A stretch of 64,000 bases of DNA from Verrucomicrobiota bacterium (GTDB lineage: Bacteria > Verrucomicrobiota > Verrucomicrobiia > Opitutales > UBA953). This document shows positions 7,915-19,018 of the stretch, in pieces. Location of the stretch: assembly GCA_030834165.1 (NCBI GenBank), contig JAURFU010000001.1, forward strand, positions 1-64,000. The letters run 5' to 3'. Position 1 is the first letter of the stretch, and each line of letters opens with the position of its first letter. The notes beneath the pieces are model-generated. The model saw only the letters and a list, made by a program, of their open reading frames with translations, did no database searches and was not told the DNA's origin. The position numbers and the translations under genes are program-made.

Positions 7915-10007
7915 CGCGGAGGCGCTTGGCCGGACTTCTCGGCCGTGTCAGCCCAGGCTTGCAGCATCTGCTTCACCACCGGACCGGCCGTCTTGCCACC
8001 CCAGGTATTGGTGTCGATCTGCCCCTCGACGAGGACGCAGAAGGCCACGACCGGCCTGTCCGCCGGAGCGTAGCCGATCATCCAGGCGAGGTGGGCTTTT
8101 TCGCCTTTCTTGAAATACTCGGACGTACCGGTCTTCGCGGCGACAGGCAGGCCTTGGATCCGTGCGCTCCGTCCCGTGCCTTCCTCGACGCAACGCACCA
8201 GGCCGCCGCGGATCGCCTCCAACTGCGCCTGGCTCAGGCCGATGGGCGAGGACCCGGCATGGATTCCGCTGCGTGACGGGTCATGGATGATGGTCGGGGC
8301 CGTCCGGGTCTCACCGCGCGCCAAGGATGCGGAGAACGCCGCCATGTGCAGGGGGGTTGTCAGCAGGTAGCCTTGGCCGATCGAGAAATTCGCCGTGTCG
8401 CCATCCTGCCATGGTCCGGCCTTGATGCGCAGCTTGTACTCGCGGTCGGGGACCACCAGTCCGCGCGCGGCGGCGTAGGGCAGCTCGGTGTAGGACCGTC
8501 CTTGCGCGTCGGGTCCGTCCGTGGTCTCGAGCAGCGGCGACTCCAATCCGAAACGCCTGGCTTCCGCCGCCAGCGCCTCGGGACCGGCCCGGAGACCGAC
8601 CTGGTAATTCCAGACGTTGGACGAGATCGCCAGCATCTTGTCGAGGTCGACCTCGCCGTAGCCCACGGGCTCGTGCTCGGGGAAATCCCGTCCTCCCACG
8701 CGGTAGGAAGCGCCGCACTCGAGGATGTCATCCCAGTCCACCACTTTCTTCCGCATGCCGGCGAGGGCCGTCACGATCTTGAACGTCGAGCCGGGCGGAT
8801 AGAGTCCTTGGGTCGCCCGGTTCAGCCAGGCGCCGGCCTGCTCGACCTCGTCGTAATCGGCGGCGGTGATCCGCCCGGCGAGCCGGTTCGGGTCGAAGGT
8901 CGGCTGGCTCGCCAGCGACAGGATCTCACCGGTGTGGACGTCGAGCATCACGGCCGCGGCGGGCAGGGGGACACCCTGCGGGTCCTTGATCTCCGCGAGA
9001 GCCTGCTCGGTCGCGCGCTGGATGCGGAGGTCCAGGGAGAGCACGATGTTGCTGCCCTGGACGGGCTCGCTGTACTTGAGCCGGGTCTGGTTGTAGCCCG
9101 AGGACGTCTTCGTCCACAGCTCCCATCCGCTCAGTCCTTTGAGGACATGGTCGAAGGACAGCTCGACGCCGGCGGCGCCGGTCTTGCCCGTCTGTCTGAG
9201 CTTCTGCAAGGACTCCAGGCGGATCTCCGCGATGTCTTCCACGTTGGGAGGCAGGTCATCGGAGTCTTTGACGTAGCCGAGGACGTGGGCGGCCATGCCG
9301 CCGTAGGGGTAGGTCCGGATGATGTCGGATTCCAGACGGATCGGCCCGTCGACGGGGAACTGTTCGATGAAGCGCGCGACGGCCTTGACGCCTTCCTCGG
9401 GACCGGCCGGGACGTTCGCCACGGGAAAAGCGAGGTCGCGGACCAAGGTGAATGGCATGGCGCGTCGCTCGCGCAGGTGCTTGCGCAGGTCCTCGATGTT
9501 CACCTTGCGTTCGCCGGGAGGATCGAGGGGGGTGGCTTTCGCCGGCATCGGCCGCTTCGTCGTCGTGCGCTGGTTCTCGTCGATGACGAACCACACCTTG
9601 TTCAGCCAGCCTTGCAGCACGTTGACGCGCGCCAGCTCCATCACGCGTTCGGTGTCGATCTGGACGGCCTGCCGGGCGCGTTCGGCGGCGAGCAGCCGCA
9701 GGTATTCGGCGCGGAACTCCTTCTGCAGCGCGGCGAGGTCGGCCTTGATGCTCCAGCGGGCGCGGTTATCCACGAGCACGAAGCCGTTGCGGTCGTAGAT
9801 GCGGCCGCGGGCGGGCGGGCGGAGGATGACGCGCCGGCTTTGGCTGTCCGATTGTTCCTTGAGGTCACCGGTCTGGACCAGCTGGCGGTAGGCCAGCCCG
9901 CCGGCCACGTAGAGGAAGCCCAACGCGAAGATGCCGAAGACCGCGTAAAGACGCAGCCGTTCGACCGGCGTCGAAGGGAGCACCTTGGTGTCTTCGGGGT
10001 CCCTCAT
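7911..10007 (-). CDS. mrdA: Penicillin-binding protein 2
   Basis: N-terminal TM, PARGRIYDRNGFVLVDN, GLYPPGSTFKIVTAL (SxxK), SSN motif (LAISSNVWNYQ), KTGTSEY; in mre cluster. Start at ATG 10007, shorter than the ORF-track model. Confidence 0.93.
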   Translation of the reverse strand: MRDPEDTKVLPSTPVERLRLYAVFGIFALGFLYVAGGLAYRQLVQTGDLKEQSDSQSRRVILRPPARGRIYDRNGFVLVDNRARWSIKADLAALQKEFRAEYLRLLAAERARQAVQIDTERVMELARVNVLQGWLNKVWFVIDENQRTTTKRPMPAKATPLDPPGERKVNIEDLRKHLRERRAMPFTLVRDLAFPVANVPAGPEEGVKAVARFIEQFPVDGPIRLESDIIRTYPYGGMAAHVLGYVKDSDDLPPNVEDIAEIRLESLQKLRQTGKTGAAGVELSFDHVLKGLSGWELWTKTSSGYNQTRLKYSEPVQGSNIVLSLDLRIQRATEQALAEIKDPQGVPLPAAAVMLDVHTGEILSLASQPTFDPNRLAGRITAADYDEVEQAGAWLNRATQGLYPPGSTFKIVTALAGMRKKVVDWDDILECGASYRVGGRDFPEHEPVGYGEVDLDKMLAISSNVWNYQVGLRAGPEALAAEARRFGLESPLLETTDGPDAQGRSYTELPYAAARGLVVPDREYKLRIKAGPWQDGDTANFSIGQGYLLTTPLHMAAFSASLARGETRTAPTIIHDPSRSGIHAGSSPIGLSQAQLEAIRGGLVRCVEEGTGRSARIQGLPVAAKTGTSEYFKKGEKAHLAWMIGYAPADRPVVAFCVLVEGQIDTNTWGGKTAGPVVKQMLQAWADTAEKSGQAPPR

Positions 10008-10522
10008 GGCGTTTCGGGCGCGGGGGGCACGCCCAGACGGTCCATCGCGGCGTTCTGGGTCAGCGCGATCGGCACGAATCCGAGCACGCCGACGACGGCG
10101 GCCAGCAGGAGCTGACCGAAGAGGTGGCCGGCCATGCCGTCGGCGGAGGAGGGAGCGGCCAAGGCCGCGGCGGCATACCATGCCAGGCAGGCGCCGACGT
10201 TGACGGCCGCCGCGCCCTGGAGCATCCGCGGCGTGGTGCGGAGGAGCGCGCGATGGGAGGACAGGTAGATCGCGACCGCCACGAGCGTCAGCGCCAGCGC
10301 CCCGTCAGGGACGGCCCGGCGGGCCTCGAAGAGGAACCCGAGGCAGGCGGCGAACAGCACGCATTGCCAACGTTTCAGTCGCCGGCAGGGAGCGACAAGG
10401 CAGGCCCCCGTCACGAACACCACAAGCGAGGAGGGCGCCAGGGCGTCGCTGGCGAGGTCAGCCCCGAGCAGCCAAGGGTAAGTCGCGAGGAGGAGGAAGA
10501 GCCAGGCCCAGCCCATCGTCAT
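10004..10522 (-). CDS. mreD: Rod shape-determining protein MreD
   Basis: Hydrophobic multi-TM protein MTMGWAWLFLLLATYPWLLG... between mreC and mrdA, 4-nt overlaps with both. Confidence 0.75.
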   Translation of the reverse strand: MTMGWAWLFLLLATYPWLLGADLASDALAPSSLVVFVTGACLVAPCRRLKRWQCVLFAACLGFLFEARRAVPDGALALTLVAVAIYLSSHRALLRTTPRMLQGAAAVNVGACLAWYAAAALAAPSSADGMAGHLFGQLLLAAVVGVLGFVPIALTQNAAMDRLGVPPAPETP

Positions 10523-11394
10523 TGGAATTGGTCGCCTTGCATGAGGGCCTCGCCCGGCGTCTGGTGAATCGGCACGAGCACGGACACCTCCTGCAGGTTG
10601 TACAGGTCTCGCGAGGGCACCAGCAGGCTTTCCTTGAAGTTGCCCACCTGCGTGGCGTAAGCCCCGCCGTCGAGATACCCCAATGTCAGCCCGCTCGGAA
10701 AGACGCCGCCCATCCCGGTGGTGGTCACGCGGGCCGGCGTGCCGGCGGGCAGCAGGTAATCGTAAGGGATCACGCTCACGCGCGCCTTGGCCGCGCCGAG
10801 GGAGTTGGCGGCGACGCCGTTGACGAGGACGATCCGGTTCTGGTCGTCGCCTTCGAGGTAGGCGGTGCACCGGAAGCCGGGGCTCGTGACGAGGTCGACT
10901 TCGCTGGTCGTCAGGTGCACGGCGGTGACGCGACCGACGACGGTGTCGCCGAAGATCACCGGAGCGCCGGGCCGGATGCCGTCATTGCGCCCCTTGCGGA
11001 TGACGATGCGCTGCCACCAGGAGGAGCTGTCGCGGGTGGCCACGCGGGCGACGACGGAGAGGTATTCGGCCGGGACGTTGTAGCGGGTCAGTTCCCGCAG
11101 CCGGAGGTTCTCGCGACGGAGGTCTTCCATCGTCTTGAGCTTGAGCTCGAGGGCGGCGTTGATGCGCGCAAGGTCGCGTCCGGCGGCGGCAAGCTCCTCG
11201 GCGCTGCGGCTCTTCTTCTCGAAGAAGGTGGCCAGGTCGCGGGACCGGCCGAGCAGGTGGAGGGCCGGAGCCTGGAATTCGACGAAGGCCTCGCGATTGA
11301 AACGACGGACCGCGGAAGGCAGCAGCACCCAGACCGCGACGAAGGCGGCGAGGACGACATAAGAGGCGCGGGCTCCCTGACGATTCTGGTCCAT
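10519..11394 (-). CDS. mreC: Rod shape-determining protein MreC
   Basis: N-terminal TM, coiled coil, VVARVATRDSSSWWQRIVIRKGRNDGIRPGAPVI...GVVGRV-like segment; adjacent to mreB. Confidence 0.92.
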   Translation of the reverse strand: MDQNRQGARASYVVLAAFVAVWVLLPSAVRRFNREAFVEFQAPALHLLGRSRDLATFFEKKSRSAEELAAAGRDLARINAALELKLKTMEDLRRENLRLRELTRYNVPAEYLSVVARVATRDSSSWWQRIVIRKGRNDGIRPGAPVIFGDTVVGRVTAVHLTTSEVDLVTSPGFRCTAYLEGDDQNRIVLVNGVAANSLGAAKARVSVIPYDYLLPAGTPARVTTTGMGGVFPSGLTLGYLDGGAYATQVGNFKESLLVPSRDLYNLQEVSVLVPIHQTPGEALMQGDQFQ

Positions 11395-11418
11395 GGCGGG
11401 TCGGCCCGCGAGCGGGGC

Positions 11419-12435
11419 TTAGTCTCGACCGCTCCAGCGGGAGGAATTGGCGAGGATCTTGCCGGTGCCGTTGACGACGGCGCAAAGCGGGTCTTCGGCG
11501 ACGAAGACCGGCAGGCCCGTGGCCTCGGAGATGGCGCGGTCGATCTTGCGGATCAGGGAACCGCCGCCGGCGAGCACGATGCCGCGGTCGACGAGGTCGG
11601 AGGAGAGTTCCGGCGGGATGCGCTCCAGGGAGCCCTTCACGGCCTCGATGATCTGGTTGATGTTGTCGGCCATGGCCTCGCGGACCTCCTGGGAGGTGAG
11701 GTGGAGCTGGCGGGGCAGGCCGGTGACGTTGTCACGGCCCTTCACTTCGAAGGTGAGTTCCTGTTCGAGCGCGTAGGCCGAGCCGATCTTGATCTTGATC
11801 TCTTCGGCCGTGCGTTCGCCGATGATCAGGTTGTACGAGTTGCGGATGTACTTGATGATCGACATGTCGAACTCGTCGCCGCCGACGCGGATGGAGCGGG
11901 CGTGGACGATGCCGCCGAGGGAAAGCACCGCGACTTCGGTGGTGCCGCCGCCGATGTCGACGATCATGGAGCCGGTGGGCTCTTCGACGGGCAGGCCGAC
12001 ACCGATGGCGGAGGCGACGGGCTCGGGGATGGTGATGACGTCATCGGCCCCGGCGCGGTAGGCCGAATCCATGACGGCGCGTCGCTCGACCGCGGTGATG
12101 CCGTAGGGCACGGCGACGACGACGGTGAGGTTGGTGAAGAGGGATTTGCGGGCGACCTTGCCGATGAAGTAGCGGAGCATGTGCTCGCTGATCTCGAAGT
12201 CGGCGATGACGCCGTCCTTCATCGGACGCAGGGCCTGGATGTCGCCCGGGGTGCGGCCCAGCATCATGCGCGCCTCGTTGCCGACGGCGATGGGCTTGCG
12301 GGTGCTCGTGCGGATGGCGACGACCGAAGGTTCGCGCAGGACGACGCCGCGGTCCTTGAGGAACACGAGGGTGTTCGCGGTGCCTAGGTCGATGCCGATG
12401 GCTTGGTTGAATAGCCCGGGGAAGCGCTTGAACAT
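11419..12435 (-). CDS. mreB: Actin-like cell shape protein MreB
   Basis: IGIDLGTANTLVF, PVASAIGVGLPVEEPTGSMIVDIGGGTTEVAVLSLGGIV, GGGSLIRKIDRAI. Confidence 0.97.
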   Translation of the reverse strand: MFKRFPGLFNQAIGIDLGTANTLVFLKDRGVVLREPSVVAIRTSTRKPIAVGNEARMMLGRTPGDIQALRPMKDGVIADFEISEHMLRYFIGKVARKSLFTNLTVVVAVPYGITAVERRAVMDSAYRAGADDVITIPEPVASAIGVGLPVEEPTGSMIVDIGGGTTEVAVLSLGGIVHARSIRVGGDEFDMSIIKYIRNSYNLIIGERTAEEIKIKIGSAYALEQELTFEVKGRDNVTGLPRQLHLTSQEVREAMADNINQIIEAVKGSLERIPPELSSDLVDRGIVLAGGGSLIRKIDRAISEATGLPVFVAEDPLCAVVNGTGKILANSSRWSGRD

Positions 12436-12601
12436 CAGGGTCGTGTGGTTTCCTTTATGAACAGTTTATTCACATGAGAGTCAAATGAAACTTCGGCCGG
12501 CAGGACAGGGGGACAGCCGTCATAAGATTCATCCAGACAGCGAGATAGGCGGGGCGGATGACCTGACCATCCGACCTGTTCACAACCCACCGTCCGAGCC
12601 T

Positions 12602-12649
12602 TGGTTCGCTGCCGGGCCCTTGCGGTCCGAGGGCCGGACCAAAAGTCCG
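12602..12649 (+). other. Leader segment with three mutually exclusive predicted hairpins
   Basis: Arms: TGGT..CCGGGCCCT/AGGGCCGG..ACCA; GGTCC(12624-12628)/GGACC(12636-12640); CGGAC(12635-12639)/GTCCG(12645-12649). About 55 nt upstream of the Gfo/Idh ATG. Confidence 0.3.
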
Positions 12650-12703
12650 TCAAGGAACTTGCGAGCGTGGCGGGCCACTCATAGACCTCCTTATCCCAAC
12701 CCC

Positions 12704-14083
12704 ATGACACCCCACCTCAATCGTCGCTCCTTCCTCCGCCAGACCAGCGTGGCCGCCGCCGCCTTCGTGGTGTCGCGCCCCTGGCTCAACTCCGCCGCCC
12801 GCACGATTTCGCCGAACGAGAAGCTCAACATCGCCGCGATCGGCTTCGGCGGCGTCGGCAAGAGCAACGTCAACAACTCGGCCGACGAGAACATCGTCGC
12901 GCTGTGCGACCTGGACCTGAGCCGCTGCGGCGGCACGATCAAGCAGTTCCCCAAGGCCGCGCTCTTCACGGATTTCCGCAAGATGCTCGACCAGCAGAAG
13001 GACATCGACGCGGTCATCATCGCCACGCCCGACCACTCCCACGCCTACATCGCGATGGAGTGCATGCGCCGCGGCAAGCACGTCTACGTGCAGAAGCCGA
13101 TCTCCCATTCCGTCTTCGAGGCCCGCATCCTCACCGAGTCGGCCCATAAATATAAGGTCGCGACCCAGATGGGCAACCAAGGCCACTCCGGCGAAGGCAT
13201 CCGCCAGGTGACCGAATGGATCGCCGCCGGCCTCATCGGCAAGGTGCGCGAAGTCCACACCTGGACCAACCGTCCGATCTGGCCGCAGAGCCTCGAGATG
13301 GGCCGTCCGACCGAAGTCCAGCAGGCCCCCGAAGGCATGGACTGGGACCAGTGGTGCGGCCCGGCGCCGTTCCGGCCTTTCCACGCTTCCTACCATCCGG
13401 GCAAGTGGCGCGCCTGGTGGGACTTCGGCACCGGTTCCCTCGGCGACATGGGCTGTCACATCATCGACCCCGCCTTCATGGCGCTCGACCTCCGTTACCC
13501 GATCAGCGTCGAGGGCAACGTCTCGACCGTCTATGAGACCTTCGGCAAGAAGACCACGGGCAAGAACGAATCCTACCCGCGCTCCTCGATCGTCCGCTTC
13601 AAGTTCCCGGCCCGCGGCGACAAGCCGCCCGTGACCCTCACCTGGTGGGACGGCGGCCTGATGCCGGCCCGCCCGGAAGAACTGGAGGACGACATGCCCT
13701 TCGGCGACCCCAACGGCGGCTGCCTCTTCATCGGCGACCAGGGTAAGCTGGTCTGCGGCTGCTACGGCCTCAACCCCCGCATCCTCAACGCCGACCTGCG
13801 CGCCGCGGCCAAGACCGTGGCCAAGACCATCCCGCGCATCCCGGGCAATTCATCCGGCCACGAGAAGGATTGGATCCGCTCCTGCAAGGGCGGCGCCGTC
13901 GCGTCCTCCAACTTCGATTATTCCGGCCCGCTCTCCGAGATGGTGCTCATGGGCAACCTCGCTTCGCGCTACCCCGACCGCAAACTGCTGTGGGACGGCG
14001 CGAAGATGGAGGTCACCAACGACAAGGAAGCGAACGCCTACGTCCGCCGCGAATACCGCAAGGGCTTCGAACTCGGCACGTAA
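12704..14083 (+). CDS. Gfo/Idh/MocA-family oxidoreductase with Tat signal
   Basis: MTPHLNRRSFLRQTSVAAAAFVVSRP twin-arginine leader; IAAIGFGGVGKSN; GKHVYVQKPISHSVFEAR. Confidence 0.9.
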   Translation: MTPHLNRRSFLRQTSVAAAAFVVSRPWLNSAARTISPNEKLNIAAIGFGGVGKSNVNNSADENIVALCDLDLSRCGGTIKQFPKAALFTDFRKMLDQQKDIDAVIIATPDHSHAYIAMECMRRGKHVYVQKPISHSVFEARILTESAHKYKVATQMGNQGHSGEGIRQVTEWIAAGLIGKVREVHTWTNRPIWPQSLEMGRPTEVQQAPEGMDWDQWCGPAPFRPFHASYHPGKWRAWWDFGTGSLGDMGCHIIDPAFMALDLRYPISVEGNVSTVYETFGKKTTGKNESYPRSSIVRFKFPARGDKPPVTLTWWDGGLMPARPEELEDDMPFGDPNGGCLFIGDQGKLVCGCYGLNPRILNADLRAAAKTVAKTIPRIPGNSSGHEKDWIRSCKGGAVASSNFDYSGPLSEMVLMGNLASRYPDRKLLWDGAKMEVTNDKEANAYVRREYRKGFELGT

Positions 14084-14089
14084 GGCGGC

Positions 14090-15055
14090 TCAGTTCAAGG
14101 CGAGGTAAGCCAGGATCGCCCCGCCCAGCGCGAGGCGATACCAGGCGAACACGCCCAGCCCATGGCGGGAGACGTAGCCCACGAGCCATTTCACGGAAAC
14201 GAAGGCGGTGACGGCGGCGACGAGCAGGCCGACGCCGGCCGGGCCGGCCGGGTAGACCTGCGTGAGGGCAGGGCCGAGCGACCACATCTTGTAGACCGAA
14301 GCCGCCGAAAGGGTGAGCAGGCCGACCAGGAAGGAGAATTCGGTCGAGGCGGCATGGGACAGCCCGGCGACGCGTCCGCCGAGGATCGTGGCGAGGGAAC
14401 GGCTCGTGCCGGGGATCAAGGCGAAGCACTGGCACAGCCCGACCGTCAGCGCGGTGCGCCAACCGATGGAGGTGACTTCGTCGCCCTCGGCGGAACGCGC
14501 TTTCGGCAGCGCCTGTTCGGCGACGAGGATGAGGAGTCCGCCCACGACCAGGGCGGCCGCGACGACTTCGACGGAGAACAGATAGGCGGTGATGGCGTCC
14601 TTGAAGAGGAAGCCGAGCAGGGCGGCGGGGAGGAACGCGACGACGATCGCCGCCGCAAGGCCGACGGATGCCTTGTCGCCGCGGAACAATCCTTTCACGA
14701 GGTCGCGGAGCCGCGCGTAGAAGGCGACGAACACGGCGAGGATCGCGCCGAGCTGGATGATGACGAGGTAGTCGTCGGCGACACGTTCCATCGAAACCGC
14801 GCGACCTTTGCGGTCGGTCACGCCTGCGACGACGACATCAGGGAAAGCCGGTACGCCCAGGGCACGGTCGGTGATGATCATGTGGCCCGTGGAGCTGACC
14901 GGCAGGTATTCGGTCACGCCTTCGACCGTGCCGGTGACGACGGCCCGCGAGTAGGTGAACTCTCGGCGGATCTCCTCGGGGGAAACCGACGGACCGTAGC
15001 CCGCGAAAGAGGGCAGGGAGGACAGCAGCCACAGGCCGAAGGCGAGACGAAGCAT
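14090..15055 (-). CDS. uppP: Undecaprenyl-diphosphatase with N-terminal extension and insertion
   Basis: GTVEGVTEYLPVSSTGHMIITDRALG, VIIQLGAILAVFVAFY, CFALIPGTSRSLATILGG. Confidence 0.93.
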   Translation of the reverse strand: MLRLAFGLWLLSSLPSFAGYGPSVSPEEIRREFTYSRAVVTGTVEGVTEYLPVSSTGHMIITDRALGVPAFPDVVVAGVTDRKGRAVSMERVADDYLVIIQLGAILAVFVAFYARLRDLVKGLFRGDKASVGLAAAIVVAFLPAALLGFLFKDAITAYLFSVEVVAAALVVGGLLILVAEQALPKARSAEGDEVTSIGWRTALTVGLCQCFALIPGTSRSLATILGGRVAGLSHAASTEFSFLVGLLTLSAASVYKMWSLGPALTQVYPAGPAGVGLLVAAVTAFVSVKWLVGYVSRHGLGVFAWYRLALGGAILAYLALN

Positions 15056-15157
15056 GGGCGATGCATAAGGCCCACGGCCGTGCCGGGGCAAGGATAGCCG
15101 TCAAAAGTCCTTGTCGCTTGCCCTCTCCATGGCTTCTCCCTTTATGCAGGCATCACC

Positions 15158-16393
<1,236 letters not shown>

Positions 16394-16395
16394 CG

Positions 16396-17271
16396 ATGGC
16401 GGCCTCCTCGATGACGGGTTTCGGACGCGCGGAGATCGATCTCCCCGGCGTCCGCCTCTCGGTCGAAATCGCCACCGTGAACCAGAAGAATCTGCAGGTC
16501 TCGGTCTTCGGACCGGATGCCTGGCCCGCCCTGGAATCCACCGCTTCGGCGTGGATCCGCGCCCGCCTGCAACGCGGCAAGGTCACCGCCCGCGTGACGC
16601 AAGCCGCTGCCTCGACCTGTTCGGGGCAGTGGGATGCGGAAGCCGTCGCAGGCAGCTTGGATGAGCTTGCGAAGGTCGCCGCACGCTGCGGCGTGAAGAT
16701 CTCCCCGGACGCCGAACTGCTGCTGAGGCTCGCCGAATCCACGCGCCGCCCTTCCGTCGTCCTGCCTGAGCTCAGCAAGGTGGAGTCCTTCGTCCAGAAA
16801 GCCTTCGAGGAAGCGTTGAATCGTCTCGTCGCCATGCGTCAGGCCGAAGGCGCCGCCTTGGCCCGCGATCTCAACGATCGCCTGGCCAAGATGGCGACGA
16901 TGGTGGTCGGCATGGAGGCCGCCGAGAAGTCGGCTCCCGTCCGCCATCGCGATGCCATGCTCAAGCGTCTGAAGGACGCCGGGCTGGCGCTCGACGTGAA
17001 CGACGAGAGGGTGCTCAAGGAACTCGCCTTGTTCGCGGACCGTTCGGACATCACCGAAGAGGTCGTCCGCCTGAAGAGCCATATCGCCCAATTTTCAGCA
17101 GAACTGGGACTGCCCAACGGCGGACGTAAGCTCGACTTCCTGATCCAGGAACTCCTGAGGGAAGTAAACACCATCGGCAGCAAGGCCTCGGAAATCGCCA
17201 CGACGAAGCTGGTTTTGGAGGCAAAAACCGAGATCGAGCGCATCCGGGAGCAGGTCCAGAACTTGGAATAA
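16396..17271 (+). CDS. yicC: YicC-family protein
   Basis: SMTGFGRAEID N-terminus; GRKLDFLIQELLREVNTIGSKASEIATTKLVLEAKTEIERIREQVQNLE C-terminus. Confidence 0.95.
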   Translation: MAASSMTGFGRAEIDLPGVRLSVEIATVNQKNLQVSVFGPDAWPALESTASAWIRARLQRGKVTARVTQAAASTCSGQWDAEAVAGSLDELAKVAARCGVKISPDAELLLRLAESTRRPSVVLPELSKVESFVQKAFEEALNRLVAMRQAEGAALARDLNDRLAKMATMVVGMEAAEKSAPVRHRDAMLKRLKDAGLALDVNDERVLKELALFADRSDITEEVVRLKSHIAQFSAELGLPNGGRKLDFLIQELLREVNTIGSKASEIATTKLVLEAKTEIERIREQVQNLE

Positions 17272-17341
17272 GGTTTTTTAGGGTGCGGTGTTGCAACCGT
17301 CGCTTTCCCATGCCTTTGTCTATCAACACTTACGCAACGTC

Positions 17342-17665
17342 ATGTCCAACAACCTCACCAAGCGCGACATCGTCCTGAAAATTTTCACGGACAAGGGGTA
17401 TCCCCAGAAGCATATCCGCGACTCGGTCCAGATGACCCTCGACGCCATCAGCGAAGCGCTGCTGGCCGGTCGTGACGTCGAGCTCCGCAACTTCGGCGTC
17501 TTCCAGGTCCAGGTCCGCAAGAGCCGCATCGGTCGCAACCCGAACCGCCCGGAGACGGACGTCGTGATCCCGAAGCGCGCGGTCATCAAGTTCAAGGCGG
17601 GCAAGGAACTGAAGGCCAAGCTGAAGTCGATCGACGTGGAGAAGCCGAGCCAGCCGCAGCAGTAA
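17342..17665 (+). CDS. HU/IHF-family DNA-binding protein
   Basis: MSNNLTKRDIVLKIFTDKGYPQKHIRDSVQMTLDAISEALLAGRDVELRNFGVFQVQVRKSRIGRNPNRPE. Confidence 0.92.
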   Translation: MSNNLTKRDIVLKIFTDKGYPQKHIRDSVQMTLDAISEALLAGRDVELRNFGVFQVQVRKSRIGRNPNRPETDVVIPKRAVIKFKAGKELKAKLKSIDVEKPSQPQQ

Positions 17666-17676
17666 TCCGCTCCGCG

Positions 17677-19014
17677 ATGTCCGACATTCGAACGCTCCCC
17701 GGCTTCCGGGAGTTCTATCCCGAAGACCGTGCTGTCTTGGGACACATCATGGACGTCTGGCGACGCGCCTGCCGTCGTTACGGCTTCCGGGAGTGGGAAT
17801 CCCCGGTGCTCGAGCCGCTGGAACTTTTCACGGAGAAGTCGGGCGAAGAGATCGTCCGTCAGCTCTTCAACTTCGAGGACAAGGGCGGCCGCAAGGTCAG
17901 CCTCCGTCCGGAGATGACGCCTTCGCTGGCCCGCATGGTCGGGGCCAAGGCCAACGGCATGCCCAAGCCCATCCGCTGGTTCGCGATCGGCGAGAACTAC
18001 CGCTACGAGAAGCCGCAGAAGGGCCGCCTCCGTTCCTTCTATCAGCTCAACGCCGACCTCCTCGGCGAAGCCGGTCCGGCGGCCGACGCCGAGATCATCG
18101 CGCTCTGCGCCGACTGCCTCCTGGGTTTCGGACTCACGCAGCAGGACTTCCGCATCCGCGTCTCCGACCGCACGCTCTGGTTCCGCTATCTCGCCAGCCT
18201 CGGCGTGCCCGAAGCCCAGGCGGTGGCCGTCCTCGGCGTCGTCGACAAGCTGGAACGCGGCGCGCCCAAGGATCTGCTCGACGCCATGACGGCGGCCCTG
18301 GCCGGCACTTCGGTCGATCCGGCCAAGGCCCTCGAATCCGCCCGCGCTTTCGCGAACACGAAGTCGCTCGCCGACCTTGAAAAGCTCGCCGCCGGCGACG
18401 TGGCGATGACCGAACGTCTCACCGAATGGAAGCAACTGCTCGGCACGCTCAACGCGATGGGCTTCGCCGAATGCGTCGCGATCGACCTCACGATCGTCCG
18501 CGGCCTGGCGTATTACACGGGCTTCGTCTTCGAGGCTTTCGAGACGGGCGGAGAAGCCCGCGCCTTGGCCGGCGGCGGCCGCTATGACGCCTTGGTCAAG
18601 AAACTGGGCGGGCCGGACCTTCCGGCGGTCGGCTTCGGCATGGGCGACGTGACCATGCGCGACCTGCTCGAGCTCAAGAAACTGATCCCGGCTTATGCCG
18701 ACGGGCCTGACTTCTATGTCATGATCCTCGGTGACGACGCCCGTCAGGCCGCGCTGGAAGATATCGCGAACCTGCGTCGCGCCGGTTTCCGCGTCGAATA
18801 CAACCTGAAGGACGGCAAGTTCCCCAAGCTGATCCAGGCGGCCGAAGTCGCCGGCGCGAAATACGCGCTCGTCTACGGCGGCAGCGAAGTCGCCAAGGGC
18901 GTGACCAAGGTCCGCAGCCTGGCTGACCGCGCCGAAGCCGAGGTCCCGCGCACGGACCTGGTGCCGGCGCTGCGTGCGGTGCTGGAAGAAGGCATGCGCG
19001 CGATCCAGCCCTGA
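17677..19014 (+). CDS. hisS: Histidyl-tRNA synthetase
   Basis: RPEMTPSLARMV, NYRYEKPQKGRLRSFYQLNADL, RGLAYYTGFVFE, AGGGRYDALVKKLGG, anticodon-binding C-terminal domain. Confidence 0.92.
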   Translation: MSDIRTLPGFREFYPEDRAVLGHIMDVWRRACRRYGFREWESPVLEPLELFTEKSGEEIVRQLFNFEDKGGRKVSLRPEMTPSLARMVGAKANGMPKPIRWFAIGENYRYEKPQKGRLRSFYQLNADLLGEAGPAADAEIIALCADCLLGFGLTQQDFRIRVSDRTLWFRYLASLGVPEAQAVAVLGVVDKLERGAPKDLLDAMTAALAGTSVDPAKALESARAFANTKSLADLEKLAAGDVAMTERLTEWKQLLGTLNAMGFAECVAIDLTIVRGLAYYTGFVFEAFETGGEARALAGGGRYDALVKKLGGPDLPAVGFGMGDVTMRDLLELKKLIPAYADGPDFYVMILGDDARQAALEDIANLRRAGFRVEYNLKDGKFPKLIQAAEVAGAKYALVYGGSEVAKGVTKVRSLADRAEAEVPRTDLVPALRAVLEEGMRAIQP

Positions 19015-19018
19015 GGCC

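Noticed and set aside
10522-12387. 621-aa plus-strand ORF across mreC/mreB
   Set aside because: Low-complexity Gly/Asp/Val-rich mirror-frame ORF opposite clear mreB and mreC.
16621-16640. trpB followed by a possible trpA
   Set aside because: The gene after trpB is a clear YicC-family protein; no trpA in the window.
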